A stretch of DNA of 64,000 nt from Desulfobacterales bacterium. Its GTDB lineage: Bacteria > Desulfobacterota > Desulfobacteria > Desulfobacterales > Desulfosalsimonadaceae. The stretch lies in contig JAXHNP010000007.1 of the NCBI GenBank assembly GCA_034520365.1, positions 62,001 to 126,000 of the forward strand, given 5' to 3'. Both the position numbers and the translations under genes were made by a program. Under the pieces are notes generated by a model. That model was not told the DNA's origin, did no database searches, and saw nothing but the letters and a program-made list of their open reading frames with translations. Below, piece by piece: positions 1-9,344 of the stretch; the first letter of the stretch is position 1; the number at the start of each line of letters is the position of its first letter.

Positions 1-548
1 GCCATCTCGGTTCCGTTTACAAATATTTGCATATTCTTATGCGCATTAAATTTTGCAACGATATGGTACCAACGATTGATTCTAATAACTGAATCAAAGG
101 TCTGATAGTTTTGACGATTGGAAGGCGCGGAATATCCCTCCGTATAGCCAATTCCAATTTCTCCGGTTTTATGAATCCCAATAGATAAGCCATAGCGATA
201 ACTGCCGCTGTCGTTCTGATCATTTCTGAAAACTGAAGCATTATCATTTATTTGGTCCAATTTTACCCAAAGGCTAATCGTCGCAGGAAATTGAGGTTTT
301 ACATTATTGCCAATGTCAATGTAGTCATCAATACCATCTAAATTATAAGCACTGTTTGGATTTCCATGCCTATCAGTTGCTAAAGTAGCACCATTTAAGG
401 TCCCATGATTACCGTTCCCGCTTGCATCATTGGCATTGCCATTAAATGGCCAATAGGCAACTAAACCATTATTTAAGTCAGCATGTGCCAGTCCAACAGA
501 TAAAAACAAAAATAAAAAGATAAATACAAATGGTTTGAGACTCCTCAT
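1..548 (-). CDS. secreted LamG-like protein (3' end outside window)
   Basis: The reading frame is open from an ATG at 548 to the window edge, about 182 residues. It starts with a signal peptide (MRSLKPFVFIFLFLF..., cleavage near AHA-D). A ConA-like/LamG sandwich follows: the GLVAYWPFNGNANDASGNGN opening is the classic LamG_3 start, with NLDGIDDYIDIGN, then ATISLWVKLD and RWYHIVAKFN strands. Such domains bind glycans or proteins at the cell surface. A GGGAGGG ribosome site lies just upstream. The C terminus is not visible, so I cannot tell whether it carries the tail motif of its neighbours. Confidence 0.85.
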   Translation of the reverse strand, partial: MRSLKPFVFIFLFLFLSVGLAHADLNNGLVAYWPFNGNANDASGNGNHGTLNGATLATDRHGNPNSAYNLDGIDDYIDIGNNVKPQFPATISLWVKLDQINDNASVFRNDQNDSGSYRYGLSIGIHKTGEIGIGYTEGYSAPSNRQNYQTFDSVIRINRWYHIVAKFNAHKNMQIFVNGTEM

Positions 549-1212
549 CCTTTTGCCCTCCCATACCTTCCTTGAATGCTAAGTTAAAGTTTAAACAAAA
601 CTAACGCTTCCGGGATATGATTATAAAAAGACTTTTTTGGGTAAGATTGATACTATGAGTAGAATAAATGACAGGAGTTTGCATCATCTTTGACTCAAAT
701 GTATTTGAGAAAAGTTCAAATAACATGTAGTTGCCATTGAAAAACGGATTGATAAAATGAAAAACAATTAAAGCAAAAATTTTAGAATAAATAAAGAAAA
801 AAATCGGAAAGATAAAAATTTAAATATTTGACTGAACAAAAAACCTTATCCTGCCCTCAGAATTTGAAGTTCATGGTAAGCACTTTAAAAAGGCCCTGTC
901 AGTTATCCAATTAAAAGGAGAAGCACAAGATGTGGTGGTGGTTTTAGGAGGGCCAGGGTCCCGGATTACTGTCTTTTCTGTTTGACTGTCCGGAGCGGCG
1001 TAGATGCTTGCATAAATATCGTTTTTGCACGGTAAATTTGTTCTATCTATTTTTCAGGCGGGCACGGTGGCCCGCCCTACGCGACAATGCCGACATTTTG
1101 ATAGGGTCGGCCACCGTGCCGACCTTACATGCGAACAACCCCATGGTTATTGTGTTGTTCGCCAGAACAAATTCACCGTGATCGTTTTTGACCGAAGGTT
1201 CACTTTTGATAT
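549..1212. other. intergenic region, AT-rich, with repeat copies
   Basis: I see no gene here. It holds the upstream region of the LamG gene, a decayed copy of the island's leader repeat (about 967-1000, GATTACTGTCTTTTCTGTTT) and a palindromic repeat at 1028-1130. Confidence 0.5.
1028..1130. repeat. ~100-bp palindromic intergenic repeat, copy 1
   Basis: Starts with AAATTTGTTCTATCTATTTT, then CAGGCGGGCACGGTGGCCCG (itself palindromic) and a second arm GGTCGGCCACCGTGCCGACC. The same layout occurs at 17918-18010, 18228-18335 and 36428-36560, always with an AACAAATT border on one side. It has no coding capacity and looks like a MITE or REP-type element. Confidence 0.7.
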
Positions 1213-1242
1213 AAAAAGGCAGGATGGTGAGAGCCCTGCCTT
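1213..1242 (-). terminator. intrinsic terminator of the LVIVD-repeat gene
   Basis: On the minus strand AAGGCAGGGCT and ATCCTGCCTTTTTAT form a hairpin followed by a T-run, 20-50 nt after the stop codon at 1262. Confidence 0.7.
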
Positions 1243-1261
1243 AAACGAGATTTACTATATA

Positions 1262-4162
1262 TTAATCTGATAAAAGCAACATTAGAGCTGGCAAGGCTTT
1301 TGTATTAATATCAGTTTTCAACTCCCATCCACTTGCTCCGCCATTCATCTCATGTTTTACGATCCAACTCCCAGGTGCATAATATTCCTGTTCAAAAACG
1401 GTTCCGCCTAATTTGGAAACATTTAATTTAACAACACCTGAAAATGGGCCGCTACCAGTTCCCAACGAAGGAACCGTGAGGTCGGTTCCAAGCACTTCTT
1501 TAGAGTCCACATCATGTTCGAAAGGATAAAAAACTTGTCCTGCAACTGGGTCGGCTGGCATGGTCAAATAAGCCCCGGCGGCCCCATGCGTTACAGCGAC
1601 TTCATACATGCCATTGTACCCTTTAAGGCTCCAAATGCATTGATCTGTGTCTTCAGCCAACCACGTATAATACCACTCCGTGTCTACATCTGGATCCGGA
1701 TCATTGCCAAAACCGCGGACCATGACTTTTACGCATTCGACTCCGTCCACAATTTCCTTGCCAACTGTTTCTATGTAACGCTCATAACCCGCCAGTGTCC
1801 CAAATCCTTCATATTCCAGTTTTCCACCTATTGTATCGGCACCGGAAGGCATCAATGGATTGGTAAATGTTGCTGAATTAGCGTCAAATGTATGATCCTT
1901 AATATTGGGGTCCCGCTCCCCGGCGTCCACGGCACCATTAAAATTGACATCCTCCTGACCGTCGGTCAGACCATCATAATCGGAGTCCGGATTTAGTGGA
2001 TCAGTGGTCGTGGAACCAGCATCCCCATCTGGTTGAAACACGCCGGAATCCGTATCCGCATGTCCTGTGGTAATGCCCTGTTCGGTGCCATCCTGGATTC
2101 CGTCACCATCTGTGTCGAGATCGCAGGGATCCGTTTCCCCAGCATCAACCACGCCATTGTGATTAACATCTTCATCGCCATCAATGATGCCGTCATTATC
2201 CGTGTCCGCGTCATTTGGATCGGTGCAGACTTGCTGTTCCAGCTCATCGGGGAGTCCGTCACTGTCTGTATCAGAACTGGAACCCGCAGCAGGAAAAATT
2301 ATCAACTTACCGCTATAACCGTCGGCCACATAGGTATATTGATCCTTTACATGCGTTGCCATAGCATAACCTGGCGTGTCATAATTCTTGAAAAGCACCA
2401 TTTCATTCGGGTTGCTTACATCAACAATCTGCAAGCCATATTCTCTGGCGGCCACATATGCAAAGTTGCCTTCCATAAAAACAGAAGCCGCACCATTCAC
2501 TTCCAGATATGAAATTCCGGTAGGACTACCTGGAATGGAGACATCAAAGTTCCGCAAATATCCGCGAGTGCTGACTGGCCCTCTCTCAACAACATAGGCA
2601 TGGTCGCCGTCCACATAGACGCTTTCAACAAAATTACTTGTGGTATATCCTCCAACATATGAGAGATTAGCAGGATTACTTACATTAAAAACTTTAAGGT
2701 CTTGAGTATAACTTGCTACATACGCGTAATTACCTGTTACATAGACATCGAGGGCCCGATTGTAAATAGAATAGTCGTCAACCAATTTTAGAGATGAAGG
2801 ATCTTTGACATCAACAACCTTTAATCCGTCAGTGCCACAAGCGATGAAGGCATATCCATCCATTATATAAACATCAAGTGCCGTTAGTGGTTCCATCTTT
2901 CCAACCGAAATTGGAGTTGTCGGATCTGAAATATCCAATATTTGTAATCCATTTTGAGCATCTGCAATATAAGCGTAATCCCCGTCGATAAAGATCCCAA
3001 CCGCATCCCCCGGCGTCTCATAGGTCCCCGCTAAAATAGGATTGGACGGATTTATAACATTAATAATTTTTAATCCTTCCCTGTTCACCAAGTAAGCATA
3101 GCCATCGCTTGAATAGACATCTACTGCGTCTCCTGATGTGTCGTAAACACCTGTCAAAGCAGGTGTTGACGGATTACTGATATCAATAGCTTTCAACCCA
3201 CCGAAACCATCCGCTAAAAATGCATAGCCTGTGCTTAATCCAACTGACCTTACAGAATCTGCCGTATCATAGGTTCCTGTCAAAGAGGGATTGGCCGGAT
3301 CACTAACATTTATAATTTGCAATCCAGACTCGCCTGACGCGATATATAAATAGTTAGCGGCGCTTGTTAATCGACTGGCATTGTCAGAGACTTCATATGT
3401 TTCCACTAAATCAGGGGTTGCAGGATCACTGATATCAAAAATTTTTACTTTTCGATGGATACCGTCGGAGAGCAGCAAATAGGCATATCCGCAAGAGACA
3501 TGCACTTTTAAAGGTACTTCGGCTAATTCAAATGCCCCGACCTCTACTGGACTGTTCGGATCTTTGATATCGAGCACTCGCAAAATTTGATTTTGGTCGT
3601 CCGTTAAGTAAGCGTAATCACCCTCCACACAAACTCCCCTTATTCCATTTGCCGAGACATCAAACTGATACACTAACAGCGGTTGTGTCGGGTCTTGTAC
3701 TGAAATAATATAAAGGCCTTTATAGTCATGCGCAAGATAAGCATATCCGCCGGAAGCTGCCACATCACTAATAAAATTAACTGTTTGAAGGTAGCCTTCC
3801 AAAGAAGGACTTTCTGGATTACTGATATTGATAACATTTAGGTCTCCTGAAAGGGAGGTAACAAATGCATATTTGCCATCAACGTAAACGTTGTCTGCAT
3901 ATTCAGAAGTGTCACAATTTCCGATTTTTTTTGGGTTTGACGGTTCTCTGATATCAATTATGTCGAGTCCTGCTCCTGCGGCAGCGCAATAGGCATAACC
4001 ACTTTCAACAAAAACATCCTCATAAACACCGGTTCCCCATTCGCCTATTTTTGTAATCGTCATTCCTTCGGCAGCAACTCGAGAATTTATTAAAAAAACC
4101 GCAGCCAATATTGTTAAAATTCCCATCGTCAAACAAAAAATCTTATTGTACGTGTATTTCAT
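1262..4162 (-). CDS. secreted LVIVD-repeat beta-propeller with TSP3 repeats and LPxxxxLLLSD tail
   Basis: 966 aa with a signal peptide (to about residue 31, VAA). About 13 LVIVD-type repeats (pattern GYAYVADGxxGLQIIDISDP, about 42 aa each) fill residues 35-640 and should fold into beta-propellers. Calcium-binding thrombospondin type-3 repeats follow (DxDxDGxxDxxE, residues ~645-770), then a ~180-aa C-terminal domain. The last residues, KALPALMLLLSD, match the tail shared across this island. An AGGAGAGGG ribosome site fixes the start. Probably an extracellular adhesive or ligand-binding protein. The TSP3 module, tail and terminator resemble those of the gene ending at 5408, which suggests a shared 3' module. 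Confidence 0.88.
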   Translation of the reverse strand: MKYTYNKIFCLTMGILTILAAVFLINSRVAAEGMTITKIGEWGTGVYEDVFVESGYAYCAAAGAGLDIIDIREPSNPKKIGNCDTSEYADNVYVDGKYAFVTSLSGDLNVINISNPESPSLEGYLQTVNFISDVAASGGYAYLAHDYKGLYIISVQDPTQPLLVYQFDVSANGIRGVCVEGDYAYLTDDQNQILRVLDIKDPNSPVEVGAFELAEVPLKVHVSCGYAYLLLSDGIHRKVKIFDISDPATPDLVETYEVSDNASRLTSAANYLYIASGESGLQIINVSDPANPSLTGTYDTADSVRSVGLSTGYAFLADGFGGLKAIDISNPSTPALTGVYDTSGDAVDVYSSDGYAYLVNREGLKIINVINPSNPILAGTYETPGDAVGIFIDGDYAYIADAQNGLQILDISDPTTPISVGKMEPLTALDVYIMDGYAFIACGTDGLKVVDVKDPSSLKLVDDYSIYNRALDVYVTGNYAYVASYTQDLKVFNVSNPANLSYVGGYTTSNFVESVYVDGDHAYVVERGPVSTRGYLRNFDVSIPGSPTGISYLEVNGAASVFMEGNFAYVAAREYGLQIVDVSNPNEMVLFKNYDTPGYAMATHVKDQYTYVADGYSGKLIIFPAAGSSSDTDSDGLPDELEQQVCTDPNDADTDNDGIIDGDEDVNHNGVVDAGETDPCDLDTDGDGIQDGTEQGITTGHADTDSGVFQPDGDAGSTTTDPLNPDSDYDGLTDGQEDVNFNGAVDAGERDPNIKDHTFDANSATFTNPLMPSGADTIGGKLEYEGFGTLAGYERYIETVGKEIVDGVECVKVMVRGFGNDPDPDVDTEWYYTWLAEDTDQCIWSLKGYNGMYEVAVTHGAAGAYLTMPADPVAGQVFYPFEHDVDSKEVLGTDLTVPSLGTGSGPFSGVVKLNVSKLGGTVFEQEYYAPGSWIVKHEMNGGASGWELKTDINTKALPALMLLLSD

Positions 4163-4441
4163 TTTTCAACCCTCTCCTCCTGGAAAAATGTGTTATTGAC
4201 TTCCCGTCTACAATCACGACTGAGTTTTTTCTTCTATAAAATGTAATGCGGTGCCTGTAAATTAAAAAATAAAGCTGAAACAGAAAGATATGATGATAGA
4301 TCTTAATTTCATTAGCTTCAGGGGCTGAGTGCTGGGTAGAGATGATTTTAAAGTTTGTTTTTCTCACAAACCCTGAAAATAAAAAAGGCAGGGCCTTCGC
4401 CTGAAGTCGCTTCCGTCCAAATTTGAAACAAAAACCCCTTC
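4163..4441. other. leader region of the LVIVD-repeat gene
   Basis: No credible gene. On the minus strand, about 220 nt before the start codon, a short hairpin (CAGGCGAAGGCCCTG) is followed by CCTTTTTT (4380-4402). It looks like a terminator or attenuator. I could not match it to a known riboswitch. Confidence 0.35.
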
Positions 4442-4732
4442 TCAAACTGTCTCCTCGACGGGAATTTTATCCTTTTTCTGGATTCTATTCGGGTTGGTAC
4501 CCATCCAGAAATCATGAAGTGGGAATGTATAGCTCAGACAGCCCCTTACCTCCTTCCTGTTGCCGCCCACACATTCGAGGCATTGTTCACGAATAATTTT
4601 GCCCGAAGGCCGCCCCCCCTTCCCGGCAGTCTTAAAACCAGCACTGGCCCGTTTCGGGATTCCCCTGATCGCCCAGCATTTTGTGGCCGCCACAGTCGCG
4701 GACCTGATCTGCTGAACCCGCACATTGAACAC
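4442..4732 (-). pseudogene. cysteine-rich phage/plasmid-type small protein, probably decayed
   Basis: 96 aa. The second half reads IIREQCLECVGG, EVRGCLSYTF and GTNPNR, matching a small Cys4-type protein common in prophages and integrated elements (CxxCxGG...EVRxC...C-PL). The fourth expected cysteine is Phe here (LSYTFPLHDF), so the metal site would be incomplete. No exported-protein features. It lies beside another orphan ORF (4975-5262), and both may be remnants of one mobile element. Family assignment is from memory of the pattern. Confidence 0.4.
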
Positions 4733-4974
4733 AAAAACTTCGCACTGCTTTTTTCTGAGTCAATTCCCTGCTACTGTTTTAATCGGGTTGCTCGTTGGAT
4801 CCCTTATTTTGTGAGATGTATTCCGTAACTGCATATGCACGTGACTAAGGTAAACACTACATATTGTGATTACAGAATAGCTTTCGTTGCACACCTTCCC
4901 GCCGGAATTAGCGACATATCCAGTTATATACAGGGCAGACAAAACCACTCGTCCGCGGGTAATTTTCCATGCCC

Positions 4975-5262
4975 TTACACTTCATATAGTGGGTGCCTTA
5001 GACAAGTGCATACCCAGATTCCGTAATTATACACCCGGTCGGCCAGACCACGCTCGGCCAGCCGATTAAACGATTTGACCACAGCCGCGGTGGCGGCGTG
5101 GTAGCGCTTGATGCCGATCTCCGCAAGGCAGAAGACGCCCGGGAGGAGGCGGTCGGATGTCGGGAAGCCGTATATTTCATGGAGCGCCTGGCGATTGGAA
5201 AGCTGGCCCCTGTTCGCCAGCGCTAGGCGCAGGGTTTGCTGTTGGAGTGGTGATAGTTTCAT
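4975..5262 (-). CDS. hypothetical winged-helix-like protein
   Basis: 95 aa with a good ribosome site (AAGGAGCTGCAATC-ATG). The helical start (MKLSPLQQQTLRLALANRGQ) and the VVKSFNRLAERGLADRV segment resemble winged-helix modules of plasmid or phage proteins. The last ~15 residues (WVCTCLRHPLYEV) look like read-through into unrelated DNA, so the gene may be truncated. Family not recognised. Confidence 0.45.
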   Translation of the reverse strand: MKLSPLQQQTLRLALANRGQLSNRQALHEIYGFPTSDRLLPGVFCLAEIGIKRYHAATAAVVKSFNRLAERGLADRVYNYGIWVCTCLRHPLYEV

Positions 5263-5354
5263 GATTGCAGCTCCTTAAACGTGTTTATTTTTTTATAGGA
5301 AAGACAATCACAAAGCTTATGAATATTGAATAGCCGTATGTTCACTTTTGATGA

Positions 5355-5385
5355 GAAAAGGCAGAACCGTGAAGGCTCTGCCTTC
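5355..5385 (-). terminator. intrinsic terminator of the beta-propeller gene
   Basis: On the minus strand AAGGCAGAGCC and GGTTCTGCCTTTTCT pair, about 25 nt after the stop at 5408. It is the sister of the hairpin at 1213-1242; both are flanked by GTTCACTTTTGAT. Confidence 0.7.
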
Positions 5386-5407
5386 TTGAATTAAATTTCA
5401 GCACACC

Positions 5408-7573
5408 TCAATCCGACAGAAGCAGCGGAATCCAGGGCATGGCTCTTCTGGGATTTGGATCTGTTTCGCCTTCATCAACACGACCGTTATAATTGGTATC
5501 TTCCTCCCCATCGGTGAGACCGTCGCCGTCTGTGTCCGGATTTAATGGATCTGTTGTGGTTGGGGGATCGAGGTCGGGTTGAAAAATATTGGTATCGGTA
5601 TCTGCACCTATATCATCTAATGTATAGCCAAGTTCGGTTCCATCCTGAATGCCGTCGCCGTCTGTGTCGGCATTACATGGATCGGTTTCGCCAGGATCTA
5701 CAATGCCATTATGATTTTTATCTTCATCTCCATCGCTTATTCCGTCCTCATCAGAATCCGCATCATCTACATCTGTGCAATAGATATTTTCGAGTGTATC
5801 AGGGAGGCCGTCGCCGTCGGTATCTTCTGGGGTATAATGCAGTATTGTTCCGCAAGCACCAACAGCAAACACATCGCTGTCCGAGCTACCCCAGACACCT
5901 TCTAAATAAGCCGTTCTGTCAGGTTTCTCAGTCCACGAACTGCCATCATAATGTAGAATCGTACAAATGCCGACAGCGTATACGTCAGATCCTGAACTCC
6001 CCCAAATATCTCTAAGTGACACCTGATAAGGATGATACATGGAATTCCAGCTGCTGCCATCATAGTGCAGTATCCTAGAAGTGTTACTCACTACAAAGAC
6101 ATCACTGCCAGAGGTGCCCCAAACGCCCACAAGATAATTTGTGATTCCACTAATCATGGCACTCCAATTGCTGCCGTCATAATGAATGATTGTGCCTCCT
6201 TCACCAACAGCAAATACGTCAGTACTGGAGCTTCCCCACACTCCATAAAGGTAATTGGTCGTTCCACTGCTCATGGCACTCCAGTTGCTGCCATCGTAAT
6301 GCAGGATCGTGCCATTGTCGCCAACAGCAAAGACATTATTGGCAGAGATGCCCCAGACGCTTTGAAGCCGTTCCGTTGTACCACTAATCATGGGGCTCCA
6401 GCTGCTGCCGTCATAATGCAGAATTGTACCATCGGCACCAACGGCATAAATATCATTTCCTGAAATGCACCAAACGCCGTTTAGCGTTTCTGTGGTTCCA
6501 CTATTCATAAAACTACAGTTATTACCATCATAATGTTGGATATTGCCACGCCTGCCGACAGCAAAGACATCCGCTTCGGAACTGCCCCCGACGTCATTAA
6601 AGTATACTGTCGCTCCATTGTTCATTTGACTCCAGTTACTTCCATCATAATTCAGGATGGTGCCGCACGCACCAACAGCAAAGACATTACTGCCCGAGCT
6701 TCCCCAGATCCCAAAAAGTTCACCTGAAGCCGCAGTATCTGAAGAGCTCCAGCTATTACCGTCATAGTGATATAGCCATCCATAGCTGGCAACCGCAAAA
6801 ACATCACTGCCAGAGGTTCCCCACACATCATTCAGAGAAAAGCTATCATTCCCATCATTTGTCATTTCACTCCAGTTGCTGCCATCATAATGGAGTATTG
6901 TGCTTTCACGACCAACAGCAAAGACATCATTGCCCGAACTGCCCCAGACTTCGGAGAGCCAAACTGTTGTGCCGCTACTCATTTCGCTCCAATTGCTGCC
7001 GTCATAATGGAGGATTGTGCCGCCTTCACCGACAGCAAATACGTCACTACCCGAGCTGCCCCAAACGCCGTAAAGATCAGCTGAAGTTCCGCTAACCATT
7101 TCCATCCAATTGCTGCCATCGAAATGCTTGATCGCACCATTGTCACCAACCGCAAACACATCATTGGCAGCACTTCCCCAGACGCCAAAATAAGAGATGC
7201 CTGAACTTTCACTTACCATTTCACTCCAACTACTGCCGTCATAATGCAAGATCGTGCGATTTTTATTCCAAATCGTGCCTTTATTACCAACCGCAAAGAC
7301 ATTATCGGCCGAACTGCCCCAGACGGCCCTGAGATAATGGGTGGCCCCAGTATCCATTGCACTCCAGCTGCTGCCGTCATAATGGAGGATTGTACCACAA
7401 CAACCAGCAGCGAAAACATTATTCGCTGAGGTGCCCCATACATCATTAAGACGATTACCTTGAGGCAGCGGATTTTGCCATTCCCAACCAGCAAACGCAA
7501 AATTGGACATAGATAGAAACCCAGCTAACAGAACCGATAAAAAAACCGACACTTTTAACCGCTTCAATTTCAT
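5408..7573 (-). CDS. secreted beta-propeller repeat protein with TSP3 repeats and MPxxxxLLLSD tail
   Basis: 721 aa with a signal peptide (cleaved near FAFAG, residue 28). Residues 30-590 are about 14 repeats of ~40 aa (DVWGSSGSDVFAVG-GTILHYDG-SWSxM), a bacterial beta-propeller seen in secreted deltaproteobacterial proteins. TSP3 calcium-binding repeats occupy ~590-705 and the protein ends RRAMPWIPLLLSD, the island's tail. GGAGGGAGGG just before ATG supports the start. Repeats are very alike at the DNA level, so copy number may vary. Likely a surface protein; the ligand is unknown. Confidence 0.88.
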   Translation of the reverse strand: MKLKRLKVSVFLSVLLAGFLSMSNFAFAGWEWQNPLPQGNRLNDVWGTSANNVFAAGCCGTILHYDGSSWSAMDTGATHYLRAVWGSSADNVFAVGNKGTIWNKNRTILHYDGSSWSEMVSESSGISYFGVWGSAANDVFAVGDNGAIKHFDGSNWMEMVSGTSADLYGVWGSSGSDVFAVGEGGTILHYDGSNWSEMSSGTTVWLSEVWGSSGNDVFAVGRESTILHYDGSNWSEMTNDGNDSFSLNDVWGTSGSDVFAVASYGWLYHYDGNSWSSSDTAASGELFGIWGSSGSNVFAVGACGTILNYDGSNWSQMNNGATVYFNDVGGSSEADVFAVGRRGNIQHYDGNNCSFMNSGTTETLNGVWCISGNDIYAVGADGTILHYDGSSWSPMISGTTERLQSVWGISANNVFAVGDNGTILHYDGSNWSAMSSGTTNYLYGVWGSSSTDVFAVGEGGTIIHYDGSNWSAMISGITNYLVGVWGTSGSDVFVVSNTSRILHYDGSSWNSMYHPYQVSLRDIWGSSGSDVYAVGICTILHYDGSSWTEKPDRTAYLEGVWGSSDSDVFAVGACGTILHYTPEDTDGDGLPDTLENIYCTDVDDADSDEDGISDGDEDKNHNGIVDPGETDPCNADTDGDGIQDGTELGYTLDDIGADTDTNIFQPDLDPPTTTDPLNPDTDGDGLTDGEEDTNYNGRVDEGETDPNPRRAMPWIPLLLSD

Positions 7574-7607
7574 AACCCTCCCTCCTCCATAAAAAAGAAA
7601 AATGCCG

Positions 7608-7982
7608 CTAAATAAGAATAGGATTAAATGGCTTGCGAACTTTGGAAAAATATTGTTGGAAACATTTAAAGCCAGGGGACAAAGACAACATCAACAAAAT
7701 CTTATTGGTTTGTAAATTGAGAAAAGATTGAGCCCAATTGCATTTAAAGTGAATTCTGAGCATATCTTTCAAAAGGAACCAGCCAGACATATTGATGGTT
7801 GCGGCAAACTCCACCCAATACTCTTCTCCGCCTTCCATAGAACCGGCCCCTGATACAGGCCGGTCCATATTTTCGTTTGGAATACCCGGACCGCTTATAC
7901 GGATTGGTTTTTCCTCGTCCGTGAAATGCGAGAAGTACTCCTCGGATACGGATTCCAGACGGAACTGGAGGTGAAGTGTCAC
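7608..7982 (-). CDS. unrecognised ORF, possibly a gene fragment
   Basis: 124 aa, starting with a non-ATG codon just downstream of the Asp-box gene. The first ~80 residues (ISGPGIPNENMDRPVSGAGS region) have an ordinary composition. The end (KVRKPFNPILI) runs into the leader of the next gene. No signal peptide, no domain I recognise and no tail motif. It may be the decayed 3' part of an exported protein, or not a gene at all. Confidence 0.2.
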   Translation of the reverse strand: MTLHLQFRLESVSEEYFSHFTDEEKPIRISGPGIPNENMDRPVSGAGSMEGGEEYWVEFAATINMSGWFLLKDMLRIHFKCNWAQSFLNLQTNKILLMLSLSPGFKCFQQYFSKVRKPFNPILI

Positions 7983-8008
7983 GTCACCCGAGGCGGTCCG
8001 AGGCTTGT

Positions 8009-9337
8009 TTATTCATCCAGCAGAAGCATCAGTACCCCCGGAAGAAGAGCGGATTCATTCATAAAAAAGACGCCGGAAGAACTGGTACCCAGAAACAAGG
8101 TTCCGCCTTTTCGTGGGGAAAATTCAAGCGCACTGCCTCTGGCGTTTCCCTCCCAGGCGCCCGCCTGCTGCCATGATGCGCCGTCATTAAACGTTTTGAA
8201 AACACCCACAGAATCCATCAGCAGATAATAAGTGCCAGAGGTTTGCGGATGGGCAATGATTCGATCAACAGCGTCATAGGTCGGTGAATAAATGGAGCCA
8301 TAGGGGATGCCCTCGTTCACAGGATCCCATGAAGATCCATCATTATTAGAAAAAAACACTCCTGCGCCGCTGTCCATCCAGGCACTGCCGCTGCCGAACA
8401 TAATATGTCCAGCTTTGTGGGGGTCTGCGGCAAGGGCGGAGGCCGCACCGGGTTCACCCTCCACAGGATTCCAGGTCGCGCCGTAATCATCACTGTAAGC
8501 ATAGCCGTTTATGCGCTCAAATCCGGCGATCAGCCCTGCAAAAATTCTTCCCCCTTTTTCCTGTCCAAAGGCCTTAATATTACGGAACGTATCCGGATCC
8601 GCCACCCGGCTAAATGAAAGGCCGTTGTCTGAACTTCGCCATATGGCATCCCCTAGTGTGCCCGCCAGGATTATACCGGGCGCTCCAGAAACAAACAAAA
8701 TGCTGTCAACCGTGGCCTCGGGGCCTTGGTCGATTTTTGTCCAGTTTTGTCCGCTGTTGACCGTATAATACAGAAACGACGCTTCTCCGCCCGTGGTTTC
8801 GGTCCCTGCAATCAGGTGATTGGAATCAAAAGGATCGACTGCCAGTGTTCGAATCGAAATACCGCGGTTCTCATCCACGTCAAATCCCTGATTGATTTCC
8901 TCCCAGGTCTTGCCGTCATCCAGGGTCCGCCATACTCCGTGTCCATAAAGACCAGCATAAAGCGTTTCAGGTTGAGCCAAAGCAACGCCGATGCTTCGAA
9001 CATATCCGTAGCTGCTCATGCCCTCAGAAGAGTAAGTCCAGGTTGCCCCGTTGTCAGCACTTCGCCAGACACCCCGGCTTTGGCTGCCCAAAAGCAGTTG
9101 GTTGCCTCCCAGATCAAGGAGCGAATATCTGTCAGGCGCTGTGCGCATCCACAAAAGGGACCATGACTGCTGCTGCATATCAAATTCATAAACCCCTCGA
9201 GGTTCAAATACAATCGGGTTGCCCTTTAACCAGGAAGGATAGAGCGGTTTGTCAGGCGATGTTCGGCCGGCACCCCCCTGCCAGTTTTCTCCCCGGTCGG
9301 TGCTGTAATAAAAACTCTCCAATGCATTACAAATCAA
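8009..9337 (-). CDS. Asp-box/BNR beta-propeller protein with LPGVLMLLLD tail, lacking a signal peptide
   Basis: 442 aa. Repeated Asp-box motifs (STDRGENW, SADNGATW, SSDNGLSF, SDDYGATW, SNNDGSSW) define a sialidase/VPS10-type beta-propeller, as in Ycf48-like proteins. The tail ALLPGVLMLLLDE is present. Oddly there is no signal peptide: the frame opens at a TTG eight bases after the previous gene's stop, with an in-frame TGA directly upstream. It may have lost its 5' end or been part of a longer gene. Confidence 0.75.
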   Translation of the reverse strand: MICNALESFYYSTDRGENWQGGAGRTSPDKPLYPSWLKGNPIVFEPRGVYEFDMQQQSWSLLWMRTAPDRYSLLDLGGNQLLLGSQSRGVWRSADNGATWTYSSEGMSSYGYVRSIGVALAQPETLYAGLYGHGVWRTLDDGKTWEEINQGFDVDENRGISIRTLAVDPFDSNHLIAGTETTGGEASFLYYTVNSGQNWTKIDQGPEATVDSILFVSGAPGIILAGTLGDAIWRSSDNGLSFSRVADPDTFRNIKAFGQEKGGRIFAGLIAGFERINGYAYSDDYGATWNPVEGEPGAASALAADPHKAGHIMFGSGSAWMDSGAGVFFSNNDGSSWDPVNEGIPYGSIYSPTYDAVDRIIAHPQTSGTYYLLMDSVGVFKTFNDGASWQQAGAWEGNARGSALEFSPRKGGTLFLGTSSSGVFFMNESALLPGVLMLLLDE

Positions 9338-9344
9338 TCACATT

